From assembly GCA_016787725.1 (NCBI GenBank), contig JAEUTZ010000002.1, positions 124,001 to 188,000 on the forward strand: a stretch of DNA of 64,000 bases, read 5' to 3'. Positions within the stretch are counted from its first letter, which is position 1. Every line of letters starts with the position of its first letter. This document shows positions 11,540 through 21,022 of this stretch, piece by piece. The DNA comes from Cyclobacteriaceae bacterium (GTDB lineage Bacteria; Bacteroidota; Bacteroidia; Cytophagales; Cyclobacteriaceae). The position numbers and the translations under genes are program-made. The notes beneath the pieces were generated by a model, which worked only from the letters and a program-made list of their open reading frames with translations, was not told where the DNA came from and ran no database searches.

Positions 11540-12470
11540 GACGTTAACACAATTGGAATACCTCGTAGCGCTCGACACCCATCGGCATTTTGTACAGGCC
11601 AGTGAAAAATGTTTTGTCACACAGCCCACCCTGAGTATGCAAATTCAAAAGTTGGAGGACGAACTGGGCGTGAAAATTTTTGATCGTACAAAACAACCGG
11701 TAATCCCCACGGAAATAGGGACACGCATTCTGGCACAAGCCCGGGTGGTATTGCGGGAAGCTGGACTGATCCGTCAGTTAATCTCTGAACAAAAGGACAC
11801 CATGACGGGTGAAATCCGTATTGGCATCATCCCTACCCTGGCCCCTTACCTGTTGCCCAATCTATTCAAAAACATACATGAAAAATATCCGCAGGTAAAG
11901 TTGGTGATCAAGGAAACCATAACCGAAGAGGTTATACAGGAACTGAAAAATAATCGTTTGGATTGCGGCATTGTGGTCACCCCGTTGAAAGATGCCTCCA
12001 TCAAAGAGGATGTCCTGTTCTATGAAGAACTCTTTGTGTATGTCTCGAAAAAAAATGCGCTGCACGACAAGAAATATGTGCTGCCTACGGAGATTGATCC
12101 TAGCCAGCTTTGGTTATTGGAAGAAGGACATTGTTTCCGGTCGCAAGTATTGAACCTTTGCGAGCTTCGGAAATATTCGGAAGCCCACTTTAAATATGAA
12201 ACCGGAAACATCGAAACCTTGAAGCGGATGGTAGATAAGAGTGACGGCCTAACCATTTTGCCTGAACTGGCCGTGATGGAATTTTCAAAACCACAATTAG
12301 ACTTGGTGAAGCGGTTGAAAGAGCCAAGCCCGGCCCGCGAGGTTAGTCTGGTTACCCACCGCGACCACCTGAAAACAAAACTGATTCAAATTCTCAAAGC
12401 GGAAATTCTCACCTTGGTGCCTAAAGGGATGCAAAAATTAAACAAGAAGAAAGTGGTGGACATTACCTAG
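11538..12470 (+). CDS. oxyR: Hydrogen-peroxide sensor and LysR-type regulator OxyR
   Basis: 310 residues. The N-terminal winged helix-turn-helix (residues 1-60, MTLTQLEYLVALDTHRHFVQ and QPTLSMQIQKLEDELG) is of the LysR type, and the rest is the effector domain. The two redox cysteines are found at residues 199 (EEGHCFRSQ) and 208 (LNLCELRK), the same numbers as in Escherichia coli OxyR, so disulfide-based sensing of peroxide is expected. The neighbouring divergent katG is the likely target. A near-perfect OxyR palindrome covers its own start codon. High confidence in the assignment from both the cysteine pair and the context. Confidence 0.95.
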   Translation: MTLTQLEYLVALDTHRHFVQASEKCFVTQPTLSMQIQKLEDELGVKIFDRTKQPVIPTEIGTRILAQARVVLREAGLIRQLISEQKDTMTGEIRIGIIPTLAPYLLPNLFKNIHEKYPQVKLVIKETITEEVIQELKNNRLDCGIVVTPLKDASIKEDVLFYEELFVYVSKKNALHDKKYVLPTEIDPSQLWLLEEGHCFRSQVLNLCELRKYSEAHFKYETGNIETLKRMVDKSDGLTILPELAVMEFSKPQLDLVKRLKEPSPAREVSLVTHRDHLKTKLIQILKAEILTLVPKGMQKLNKKKVVDIT

Positions 12471-12510
12471 TAATGCCCACGTGGGTATATTCTTCCCAAG
12501 GGAATTTGCA

Positions 12511-14793
12511 CTACTTCAATTCAAAGCTGGCCTCTTTTACATCGCGTGAATTGGTACCCACCATCACTACAAATTCACCCGGCTCTGCAACCCATTTCAA
12601 GTCGCTATTGTAAAAGGACAGATCTTCAACATTTACAGTAAAAGAAATCGTTTTCTTCCCCCCCGCTTTAAACATCACCTTGGTAAAGTCTTTCAACTCT
12701 TTCACAGGACGCGTAACGGAGCCCACTACATCGCGGATATACAATTGAATCACTTCGGCACCATCGCGATTTCCGGTATTGGTAACTTCTACGGAGACGG
12801 TAATGGAATCCGATGCAGTCATCTCGGTTTTACTCAATTGAATCTCACCATAGGTAAAGGTCGTGTAACTTAAACCGAAGCCAAACGGATAGAGCGGTTC
12901 GTTGGAAACATCCAGGTAATTGGATTGAAATTTCTGAAACCACGGTCCCCGTAAGGGGCGCCCGGTATTCTTATGAGCATGGTATATGGGAACCTGCCCC
13001 ACGTTTTGCGGAAAGGTCGTAGACAATTTGCCGGAAGGATTTACGTCTCCAAACAACACATCGGCAATGGCATCACCAGCCTCACTCCCACCAAACCATA
13101 CATTCAGGATTGCCGGAACATTTTCTTGTTCCCAGGCTAAGGCCAGCGGGCGACCGGTGAATAACACGACCACGACCGGTTTCCCTGTTTTCAATAACGC
13201 CTGTAATAACTCACGTTGGGTTTCGGGTATCGTTATATCGGAGCGGCTGGCTGCCTCACCACTCATTTCGGCAGCTTCGCCAACCGCAGCAATAATCACA
13301 TCAGCATTTTGAGCCACCCGAAGTGCTTCATTCCTTATTTCGGCTGCCGGACGCTTGTCGCGATTCAATGATTTTCCAAATAAGGTGGAGTTCGCTTCAA
13401 GGATTTCATCTTCCGTGAGGTTAGAGCCTTTGGCATAGAGCACTTTTGCAGAGTTGCCGACTGCCTTTTCCAGACCTTCGCGAACGGAAATGGATTCTTT
13501 AAACCGGGCTGCAACACTCCATGTGCCGGTCATGTTTTCTTTTGCATCTGCCAGGGGACCGATTAAGGCTATCGTTCCGGCTTTCTTCATGGGCAATATG
13601 TTGTTTTCATTTTTTAGCAATACGAAACTTTGGGTGGCGGCTTTACGTGCTTCTGCACGATTGGCAGCTGTAAAAACTTCTGCCTTCGCCCGATCGGCAT
13701 TACAATAGCGATAGGGGTCTTCAAAAAGGCCTAACATAAATTTGGCTTTTAGAACTCGTCTGCAGGCTGCATCGATTTGCTGCTCGGTAAGCTTTCTCTC
13801 CTGCACCGATTTTGCCAATGTTGTCAGGAACCCTTCACTTACCATATCCATGTCAAGACCTGCATCCACTGCTTTGGCAGAAACCGTCTGAATGTCTCCA
13901 ATGCCGTGGGCAATCATTTCACTTACCCCCGTATAGTCTGAAACAACAAAACCATCAAAGCCCCACTGGTTGCGGAGTACTTCCGTCAACAACCACTTAT
14001 TGGCCGTGGCCGGAATGCCATCAATCTCATTGAAAGAGGCCATGATGCTGCCCACTCCGGCCTCCACGGCAGCTTTGTAAGGGGGCAGGTATTCGTTGTA
14101 CATGCGGTGCCGACTCATATCTACCGTATTATAATCACGACCGGCCTCCGAGGCACCGTACAGCGCATAATGTTTCACACAAGAGAGAATCGTATTGTTA
14201 GCGGCCAGGTCGTTGCCCTGATACCCGCGCACCATGGCTTTGGCGATCTCCGATCCAAGGTAGGTATCTTCGCCACTACCTTCTGAGATACGACCCCACC
14301 GCGGATCGCGACTAAGGTCAACCATGGGTGAAAATGTCCAGTTGATGCCATCAGCACTGGCTTCCCCGGCTGCGATGCGAGCGGTATGTTCAATGAGTTC
14401 GCGATCGAAACTGCAACTAAGACCCAGCGGGATCGGAAACACCGACTCGTATCCATGAATCACATCCATTCCAAAAATCAGTGGAATCTTCAGGCGGCTT
14501 TTCTCCACCGCGATTTGTTGCATCTCGCGAATGGCAGCCACTCCTTTGATATTGAAGAGTCCTCCTACCTTGCCCTCCTCTATTTTTCGGGCAATGTCTG
14601 AACTCTCAGCTTCGCCCGTTGTGAACGCCCCGGCTGAGGGTAGATTGAGTTGACCTATTTTTTCTTCCAGTGTCATCAGGCGCAGAAGTGAGTCAACCCG
14701 TTGATCCAACGCTGCGGTGGAAGGTTGGACATTTTTCTGACAAGCTGAAAATCCCAGAAGAACGATCAGCAGGAGGTAGATTTTACTTTTCAT
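12511..14793 (-). CDS. GH3 beta-glucosidase lipoprotein (BglX-like)
   Basis: 760 residues. A lipoprotein signal (LLLIVLLGFSAC) places it in the periplasm or on a membrane. The GH3 N-terminal barrel, the alpha/beta sandwich and the C-terminal fibronectin III-like domain (from about residue 660) are all present. The catalytic nucleophile is D286 in GFDGFVVSDYTGV; KHYALYGASEAGRDY is the conserved loop, and E in AEMSGEAASRSD is a candidate acid/base. The enzyme releases glucose from the non-reducing end of beta-glucans. Because it ends a locus with two GH144 genes, its natural substrate is probably sophoro-oligosaccharide (beta-1,2-linked), as for known GH3 enzymes from beta-1,2-glucan loci; this is inferred from context. 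Last gene of the polysaccharide locus. Confidence 0.93.
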   Translation of the reverse strand: MKSKIYLLLIVLLGFSACQKNVQPSTAALDQRVDSLLRLMTLEEKIGQLNLPSAGAFTTGEAESSDIARKIEEGKVGGLFNIKGVAAIREMQQIAVEKSRLKIPLIFGMDVIHGYESVFPIPLGLSCSFDRELIEHTARIAAGEASADGINWTFSPMVDLSRDPRWGRISEGSGEDTYLGSEIAKAMVRGYQGNDLAANNTILSCVKHYALYGASEAGRDYNTVDMSRHRMYNEYLPPYKAAVEAGVGSIMASFNEIDGIPATANKWLLTEVLRNQWGFDGFVVSDYTGVSEMIAHGIGDIQTVSAKAVDAGLDMDMVSEGFLTTLAKSVQERKLTEQQIDAACRRVLKAKFMLGLFEDPYRYCNADRAKAEVFTAANRAEARKAATQSFVLLKNENNILPMKKAGTIALIGPLADAKENMTGTWSVAARFKESISVREGLEKAVGNSAKVLYAKGSNLTEDEILEANSTLFGKSLNRDKRPAAEIRNEALRVAQNADVIIAAVGEAAEMSGEAASRSDITIPETQRELLQALLKTGKPVVVVLFTGRPLALAWEQENVPAILNVWFGGSEAGDAIADVLFGDVNPSGKLSTTFPQNVGQVPIYHAHKNTGRPLRGPWFQKFQSNYLDVSNEPLYPFGFGLSYTTFTYGEIQLSKTEMTASDSITVSVEVTNTGNRDGAEVIQLYIRDVVGSVTRPVKELKDFTKVMFKAGGKKTISFTVNVEDLSFYNSDLKWVAEPGEFVVMVGTNSRDVKEASFELK

Positions 14794-14846
14794 ATTTTTT
14801 TGTGAAAGTCATCGGTTTGAAGATAGTATCTTATTTAACAAATGTT

Positions 14847-16181
14847 TCAAGGTTCAAATCCTAATTTTGCTTTTGAAACTTGCACCTCGGGTGCTGACAT
14901 GAATAAATTCCAAAGTAACCCAGTACGGTGATTTTCGATCATGACAACAATAGGACCCTGATCAATAGCAAGGTACCTGGGCAGGTACCAATTGTTGTGC
15001 TCGCTGAATGCATCATAAAAACCATATTCTCCAAATACTTTACTGCCCAGGCTCTCATATAAATAACGTACCACTTTCATTGACTCATCGGGTGTGTATG
15101 GAAAAGAAGAAAGGGCAGCGGTTGGAGAAATCACACCCAGGTCTTCATTTGGGCTGTGAGCTGCATACCCGTTGATGGAATAACTAGCCGTGAGCCCCCA
15201 GCAGGATTCTCCGTAACCCGTATATTGCTTTGGATTTTCTAAGCAGTACTGGCGATTAATAAGGGTATGATTTCTATTATGCTCCCAATAGTCAGCATAC
15301 CTATCTTTCAGGTTATGAGGATTTAAACCAAGAAAGGAGTAATGAGACCAAAACAGGGGGCCTCCAAATTGAGGTGCCCCATTGTGTTTCAGACTTAGGT
15401 GGTATCCATATTGTTCATGCGCTGGGTCATTTTGAATAGAACCCTTTCGTGCCCACCCTTCATGATATACTTCCGCTGGTATGGGGTGTGTTGGTGACCC
15501 CGCTGCCAGGAAATACATGATGAGGCATTCATTGTACCCTTCTACCGCAAAATTCATCTCCCATTCGTATTGTGGCGACCAGTGCCAATACAACACATTT
15601 TTATCATTGCGATACCAATCAAATTCAATTTCTCGCCAGAGTTTGTCTATTTTCCCTGCTAGTTGTTTTTCCTCATCATTTCCATCTTTAAAATATTGCC
15701 GCACACACAACAGACCCTGCGCGAGATAAGACGTCTCGACCAGATCGCCACCATTATCCTTTGGACTGAACGGTTTCACTTTACCGGTTTCACCGTTGAG
15801 CCAATGGGGCCAGGCACCATGAAAACGATCGGCCTTCTCCAGCCAATTAACTAATTTCGTCAAACGCTGCACCCCTTCTTCCCGGGTAATAAATTTCCGC
15901 TCAATGCCCACGAGGATAGCCATCACACCAAACCCGGTTCCACCTGATGTAATAATGTGTTTATCATTATCCGGGTAAATGTTATCAGCATGAAAGCGTT
16001 CGCGGGCAGCTCCGGAAGTAGGTTCGGCCCCATTCCAGAAATACTGAAACGTGTTGTATTGTACGAGCGTGAGCAAGGAGTCATCACTTATTCCCAATTG
16101 ATCGTTAACTACCCCTTTCTGTGAGTTTGTGCAAGCTGTAAGGCAGCCAATCAAGACCCAGGCAGAGAGTAATAATTTCAT
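14847..16181 (-). CDS. GH144 family glucanase lipoprotein (glycoamylase fold)
   Basis: 444 residues. I use the ATG at 16181 (MKLLLSAWVLIGC); a TTG two codons earlier is possible. The lipobox LTAC suggests a lipoprotein. The catalytic domain carries the blocks TFQYFWNGAEPTSGAARER, TSGGTGFGVMAILVGIERKF, ADRFHGAWPHWLNGETGKV and GGDLVETSYLAQGLL, typical of the (alpha/alpha)6 GH144 family (Pfam glycoamylase). Characterised GH144 members are endo-beta-1,2-glucanases or sophorose-releasing enzymes. It lies 9 bases after the second, longer GH144 gene and shares its catalytic domain. The two may differ in endo versus exo action, which cannot be read directly. Confidence 0.9.
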   Translation of the reverse strand: MKLLLSAWVLIGCLTACTNSQKGVVNDQLGISDDSLLTLVQYNTFQYFWNGAEPTSGAARERFHADNIYPDNDKHIITSGGTGFGVMAILVGIERKFITREEGVQRLTKLVNWLEKADRFHGAWPHWLNGETGKVKPFSPKDNGGDLVETSYLAQGLLCVRQYFKDGNDEEKQLAGKIDKLWREIEFDWYRNDKNVLYWHWSPQYEWEMNFAVEGYNECLIMYFLAAGSPTHPIPAEVYHEGWARKGSIQNDPAHEQYGYHLSLKHNGAPQFGGPLFWSHYSFLGLNPHNLKDRYADYWEHNRNHTLINRQYCLENPKQYTGYGESCWGLTASYSINGYAAHSPNEDLGVISPTAALSSFPYTPDESMKVVRYLYESLGSKVFGEYGFYDAFSEHNNWYLPRYLAIDQGPIVVMIENHRTGLLWNLFMSAPEVQVSKAKLGFEP

Positions 16182-16190
16182 AGGCAATGT

Positions 16191-18155
16191 TTAGTTTTTA
16201 TTAAAATTCAAAACAGTCATCCCTTGCTGAACTTCGGGAGCCGACATAAATAAGTCCCATAACAAACCCGTGCGATGATTTTCAATCATGATAATGATTG
16301 GCCCTTGATCAATAGCCAGGTACGAACTGGCCGTCCAGCCGGAAGTTAAATTAAAGGCATCATAAAATCCATAAGGTCCCCAAAGCCGGTCCCCCAGAGT
16401 ATAATATAAGAATTTTAGCGCTTGCATGGATTCGACCGGAGTATAGGGAAAGGAAGATAACGCAGCGGTTGGAGTAATCACACCCAAATCATTTGCCGGG
16501 GAGTGTGCGGCATAACCCGATTGGTTATCACTGGAAGTGAGACCCCAACCGGCTGCACTGTACCCGATGTATTTTTTTGGATTTGCAATGCAATAGGCCT
16601 GATTGATGCGCGAAGCATTAACCCCCTGTTCCCAATAATTAGCATAGTCATCTGAAAAATGTGGATCGAGTCCCAAGTAAGAATAATGAACCCAGAACAA
16701 GGGGAACAAGCCTCCCAACTTCAGATTGATACCATAGTACGTCTCGTTGCGAACAATTGCTCCATTTCGTGCAAACCCGTTGGTGTATACTCCTTTGGGA
16801 ATGCCATGCGTGGGTGAGGCGGCCGCCAAGAAATAGGTGATTTGTTGCTCAAAGTATCCATACATGGCAAAGTTCATATCCCAATTATAGTTGGGTGACC
16901 AATGCCAGTATAGTACGTTTTCATTGTTCTTGCGGTACCAATCCCATTCAACTTCAGACCATAATGTATTGATACGACTGATGAGTGTCTGTTCTGTTCC
17001 ATCAGAAGGGTTCAGATACTGACGGAACGTTAACAGGCCTTGTACGAGAAAAGAGGTTTCAACCAGATCACCACCATCGTCTTTCGTGCTAAACGGAATT
17101 ACCTTGCCGGTGCTGCCGTTGATCCAATGGGACCACACCCCATGAAATCGATCGGCTGTCTCAAGGAAATCAAGAATTTTATCCAGCCGTTCAATTCCTT
17201 GCTGCCGGGTAATGAAACCACGCTCAATGCCCACGATGATGGCCATGAGCCCAAAACCCGAACCACCACTGGTAACCACATCACCCGAAGTGTTTCTTTC
17301 ACGGGCCATGCCACTGACGGGATGTGCAAAATCCCAGAAATACTTAAATGTTTGCTGCTGCACCAGTGTCAGTAATGCCTCGTCCGAAATTTCAGGAAAC
17401 ACCGGAGTTGGGTTAATTCCAGAATAAAATAGTTTAGTATAGATGGAAAACACCTCCTCGAGCATACCGGTAATCTCATCGGAAATCCATAGCTGATGTC
17501 TTGTGAGGGAAGGAAGCTTTTGCGTTGAGGTGAGGGTCACAGTTTTTTGGTCGCCCGACAATGCAATAACAAGGGGTAAGCTTTGGGTATTGGATACTTT
17601 AAAATAGGTCCCGGAAGCAAATTCCGTTTTGAGAGGTGCGGAGAAGGTTACATCGATTTGCAGTTGGGTAATGTTGGTTACGGGAGAAGTATTTAATGCC
17701 TCCACCGTATTGAATTTCAATGAGGTAATTGTAAGGGTAGCGGGTACGGTTGTAAATCCAAGGGTCAATCCGGGAAACACCTCTCCCTGATTCCCTTTAA
17801 GTTGGTTCGATAGAATCACTTCATACTCCTGATACGGATCGAGTGGTTGAGCCGGGAGTGCCAAAAAAGTTTTATTGTTATCCAAGAACGTAAAGGTAAG
17901 CACAACGGCAGCTCCGTTTTTTTTACGGAGTAGAATACCCTCTGTAACCGAGGCAACATCCAGCGCAGCTGCAAACGTTCCTTGCAACGCCTGATCGACA
18001 GGTGCGGTTGTGTTTTTTGCCGGATCGGTTACGTTAAATTGATACGATCCGAGACGAAGTTCATTTAATTGAAGGATAGGTTTGGGTGAATCGTCCGGCT
18101 TATCAGAACAAGAGAACAGAAGAAAGAAGAGAATCGGTAATCCAAACCACTTCAT
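16191..18155 (-). CDS. GH144 glucanase with two N-terminal Ig-like domains, lipoprotein
   Basis: 654 residues. The lipobox is FLLFSC. Residues about 28-245 form two Ig-like (Big_5/SbsA-type) domains, seen from the repeated pattern 'TFS.P..... G.....' and 'Y.V.LS...' strands. From about residue 255 onward the GH144 domain follows, with TFKYFWDFAHPVSGMARER, TSGGSGFGLMAIIVGIERGF and DRFHGVWSHWINGSTGKV, closely matching the downstream GH144 gene. The Ig-like stalk probably holds the catalytic domain away from the cell surface, a common design of surface lipoproteins in Bacteroidota. Predicted action: cleavage of beta-1,2-glucan before uptake by SusCD (inference from family and context). A strong hairpin lies between this gene and the LamG gene upstream in the operon. 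Confidence 0.9.
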   Translation of the reverse strand: MKWFGLPILFFLLFSCSDKPDDSPKPILQLNELRLGSYQFNVTDPAKNTTAPVDQALQGTFAAALDVASVTEGILLRKKNGAAVVLTFTFLDNNKTFLALPAQPLDPYQEYEVILSNQLKGNQGEVFPGLTLGFTTVPATLTITSLKFNTVEALNTSPVTNITQLQIDVTFSAPLKTEFASGTYFKVSNTQSLPLVIALSGDQKTVTLTSTQKLPSLTRHQLWISDEITGMLEEVFSIYTKLFYSGINPTPVFPEISDEALLTLVQQQTFKYFWDFAHPVSGMARERNTSGDVVTSGGSGFGLMAIIVGIERGFITRQQGIERLDKILDFLETADRFHGVWSHWINGSTGKVIPFSTKDDGGDLVETSFLVQGLLTFRQYLNPSDGTEQTLISRINTLWSEVEWDWYRKNNENVLYWHWSPNYNWDMNFAMYGYFEQQITYFLAAASPTHGIPKGVYTNGFARNGAIVRNETYYGINLKLGGLFPLFWVHYSYLGLDPHFSDDYANYWEQGVNASRINQAYCIANPKKYIGYSAAGWGLTSSDNQSGYAAHSPANDLGVITPTAALSSFPYTPVESMQALKFLYYTLGDRLWGPYGFYDAFNLTSGWTASSYLAIDQGPIIIMIENHRTGLLWDLFMSAPEVQQGMTVLNFNKN

Positions 18156-18172
18156 GAATCCAGATTTAGAAA

Positions 18173-18201
18173 AGAGGGGTACCGATACGCGGTACCCCTT
18201 T
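18173..18201 (-). terminator. Intercistronic hairpin (attenuator or processing site)
   Basis: Inverted repeat AGGGGTACC ... GGTACCCCT with a 7-base loop, followed on the minus strand by CTTTTC. It lies in the 65-base gap between the LamG-protein gene and the first GH144 gene. The stem is strong and the T-run short, so partial termination or RNA stabilisation is more likely than full termination. Confidence 0.6.
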
Positions 18202-18220
18202 CAACAACAAATTAACCCAA

Positions 18221-19486
18221 TTATGGCTTACCGGAATTATACATGGTTAATATTTCACCCGCAGTAAGCACTTTCTTATAGATGATCAAGTCATCCATCA
18301 AGCCATGGAAGTGGTTTGCACCGGGTTGATCGTAACCGCCCCAAGGTTCAGCATCCCACAACGTACCTCCACGACTGTGGATAAATCCGAGTGCAAGTTC
18401 GTTTTTCACGTCAGGTTCTGCACCACGATACTTGAGACCGGTGGCAAAACGAGGATTGGCTGCATCTGGCCAAAGATCAAAGTCCTGCTCTTTAATTTTC
18501 TCACCATTCAGGTAGACGGTTCCGGTTTTAGCGGTTGCATCATATACAAATACATAATGTGCCCACTTATCCTGAATGACAGTCTTCATTCCACCACTGC
18601 CTGTAAAATCTTTGGAGAATGTCCAGCCTTGCCAGTTACCGTTATCTTTGGTTTTACCTTCCCCATCAGCCCACAAGTCTTCAGAGAAACCACCGGCACC
18701 GGCAGGATTTGTGTGCGCATAAGAAGCCGCTAATTTGAAAGCATTGTAGCTCCCGAAGATTTCAAATTGGAATCCATTGAAGGCACCCAGGCCCAATACA
18801 AATTGTCCTTTTGCCAGCGTTGAGTTCGGTTTCACCCACACGCTCATGGTCCAATTACCATTGTTTGCTAATTGATCTCCATTAGAGATTTCAATGATGC
18901 TGGTGGTTCCATTGAAGCTGGCCGCCTTACCTGCATCAGCTTTCCGACCTGTCTCGTAAGTGATGCCTACAATCTGATTGGGGGTTGGATCAAAACTTCC
19001 GATGACATCATTTGCATTGTCCTCAAAAGTCCATTGTGCAAAAGCTCCGGCTACCGCAAAGGTTCCAACCGTAGTAAAGTTACGTTCCAGACTGTTGGCC
19101 ATGCCCTGACCATCCGCGCTACTTAACGATTTATCAATATTTAGCAGGAACAACGTACCCGTACCAAAGTCATCGCTGGGATCGATGGTCACTTCCGTTC
19201 CATTTACCGTAATGGTAGTAGGAACAACTGTATTATCGTATTGACGTGTCAACGTGATAGCCGAAGTAGACGCCTGGTTAACGGCAACGTTAAACGTTGC
19301 CACGATTGTGGCATTAACTGGAACCCCCGTGGCACTCGTGGCCCCATTCAGATCAACACCTCCGGCAGTTATGGCCGTCAGGGCCAGTGCGGGCTTCTCA
19401 TCTTCACTGCATCCATTGAGCAGGGTAGCCAATCCGCCAGCTACCACCAATAAGCTCAACATCCATTTGATTGTTTTCATACTCAT
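18221..19486 (-). CDS. Surface lipoprotein with Ig-like and LamG/concanavalin-like domain
   Basis: 421 residues. The lipobox is LLNGC. Residues about 30-140 form an Ig-like (Big_5) domain (VPVNATIVATFNVAVNQAS, FLLNIDKSLSSADG). Residues about 150-415 are a LamG/concanavalin A-like jelly roll (AAFNGT-type, WTMSVWVKPNS, WAHYVFVYDATAKTGTVYLNGE, FHGLMDDLIIYKKVLTAGEI). Its position directly after susD, where SusE/SusF-like surface glycan-binding proteins normally sit, suggests that it binds the glycan at the cell surface. No catalytic motif was recognised. An alternative start is the ATG two codons later. Confidence 0.82.
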   Translation of the reverse strand: MSMKTIKWMLSLLVVAGGLATLLNGCSEDEKPALALTAITAGGVDLNGATSATGVPVNATIVATFNVAVNQASTSAITLTRQYDNTVVPTTITVNGTEVTIDPSDDFGTGTLFLLNIDKSLSSADGQGMANSLERNFTTVGTFAVAGAFAQWTFEDNANDVIGSFDPTPNQIVGITYETGRKADAGKAASFNGTTSIIEISNGDQLANNGNWTMSVWVKPNSTLAKGQFVLGLGAFNGFQFEIFGSYNAFKLAASYAHTNPAGAGGFSEDLWADGEGKTKDNGNWQGWTFSKDFTGSGGMKTVIQDKWAHYVFVYDATAKTGTVYLNGEKIKEQDFDLWPDAANPRFATGLKYRGAEPDVKNELALGFIHSRGGTLWDAEPWGGYDQPGANHFHGLMDDLIIYKKVLTAGEILTMYNSGKP

Positions 19487-19527
19487 TTAATTTAAAATTT
19501 AAGGTTTAACATAGTTATTGTTGATGA

Positions 19528-21018
19528 TTAGTTCTCCCAACCGGGATTTTGTGTCAATGCTCCCTGGGATAAGTCGATTTCCGTTTGTGGTATAGGAAAC
19601 AACTCATGTTTCCCTTTCACAAATCCAAGGGGACTCAATACCGCTTCTGCCCTGTTGGTCCGCACGAGATCCCAGAACCGATGGCCCTCCAGCGCCAACT
19701 CTACTCTTCGTTCACGCAAGATCAAATCGCGCAACTGATCTTTACTAGTTATGGTAATATCGGGTAAGATAGCATTGTTGCCTTCCCGTGCCCGCTGACG
19801 AACCCGATTCAAATGTATTAACGCTCCAGCGGGATCATTATTTTCATTCAATGCTTCGGCCGCAATCAATAACACATCGGAAAACCGGATAAACCTGCGG
19901 TTATGGCCGAAAGAGGGTGGAACGTTTGTTCCGGGGGTCCATACTTTCTGGTTGTAACATTCTATCTCTGCCTGCCCATGCGAATCGGTGGAAGCATCCG
20001 GTGTTAGACCATCCCCAACGATAGTAACGCCATCCAATACTTCACCCAAAAAGATAACCGTTGACTCCAGCCTGGGATCGCCCGGTTCAAAACTGTTTCT
20101 AAGATCAAGTGTTGGACGATTAAATCCCCATCCACGGTTCGGTGTTCCTCGCACAGCTTGCACGTTACCATACTGATTCCCGCCATTTTCTATTCCTTCA
20201 CTTCCGAAGGAGGCCACTTCAAAAACCGATTCCACACCCTGCTCTCCGAAAACACTGTTAGCATTATCAAAATCCGCTTCCAGGTTGTAGTCGCCAGAAT
20301 TGATAACATCCAACGCCTTGGCAGCTGCATCAGCCCATTTGTTTTGAAACAAATACACTTTTGCCAACAATGCTTGGGCGGCTCCTTTTGATGCGCGTCC
20401 CGCATCCCCTGCTCCATATTGTGACTTTCGAGGAAGATGAGCGATGGCAAACAGAAGATCTTCTTCAATCAACTGGTACACCTCATCGGGAGTACTTCGG
20501 GGCAATACTTTGGGGTCGACCGTAGTCAATAAGGGAACTCCACCCCAGGCACGTACCAAATCAAAATAATATAATGCCCTTAGAAAACGCGCTTCACCAA
20601 TGTATCGATCACGCAAGCCTGGATTCATGTCGATTGTAGGTACTTTCTCAACTACCACATTGGTTCTTCGAATGGCTTTATAAAGTGTGTTCCACCAACG
20701 GAGGATGGCGCCTTCAGTTTTTAAGTATTGAAAGCGATCGAAAGGTCCTATTGTAGCCGCCTGATCATCAGGGTTACTGCCTTTGTTTGAATCGTCCGAC
20801 ATGATATCCGTTAATGGAAATAATCCAGAGTTGAAATTAGGATCGCGCATGGTGTTGTAAGCAGCGTTAGTCGCAAGCAAGGCGTCTTCGGCCGTGGTCG
20901 GAAAATTGGCTTGGGTTAACTCTCCTTGCGGAGGCTTGTCAAGAAAATCCTCGCACGCAACCGGTACTAATAAGAAGAGCCAAAGGATATGAATGAATTT
21001 TGTCCTTTTCATATGCAT
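19528..21018 (-). CDS. susD: SusD/RagB family outer-membrane lipoprotein
   Basis: 496 residues. The lipobox is VPVAC, followed by EDFLDKPPQGELT, the usual SusD start. The RagB/SusD tetratricopeptide-like fold is marked by RDRYIGEARFLRALYYFDLVRAWGGVPL, and the C-terminus is LILRERRVELALEGHRFWDLVRT then FPIPQTEIDLSQGALTQNPGW. SusD proteins form the lid of the SusC transporter and bind the glycan. The gene is 4 bases downstream of susC's stop, so the pair is translationally coupled or co-transcribed. Either of two closely spaced ATG codons could be used. Confidence 0.96.
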   Translation of the reverse strand: MHMKRTKFIHILWLFLLVPVACEDFLDKPPQGELTQANFPTTAEDALLATNAAYNTMRDPNFNSGLFPLTDIMSDDSNKGSNPDDQAATIGPFDRFQYLKTEGAILRWWNTLYKAIRRTNVVVEKVPTIDMNPGLRDRYIGEARFLRALYYFDLVRAWGGVPLLTTVDPKVLPRSTPDEVYQLIEEDLLFAIAHLPRKSQYGAGDAGRASKGAAQALLAKVYLFQNKWADAAAKALDVINSGDYNLEADFDNANSVFGEQGVESVFEVASFGSEGIENGGNQYGNVQAVRGTPNRGWGFNRPTLDLRNSFEPGDPRLESTVIFLGEVLDGVTIVGDGLTPDASTDSHGQAEIECYNQKVWTPGTNVPPSFGHNRRFIRFSDVLLIAAEALNENNDPAGALIHLNRVRQRAREGNNAILPDITITSKDQLRDLILRERRVELALEGHRFWDLVRTNRAEAVLSPLGFVKGKHELFPIPQTEIDLSQGALTQNPGWEN

Positions 21019-21022
21019 TGCA

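Noticed and set aside
12476-12485. Palindrome CCCACGTGGG between oxyR and the GH3 gene
   Set aside because: Only 10 bases, in a 40-base gap between converging genes, with no T-run or partner copy.
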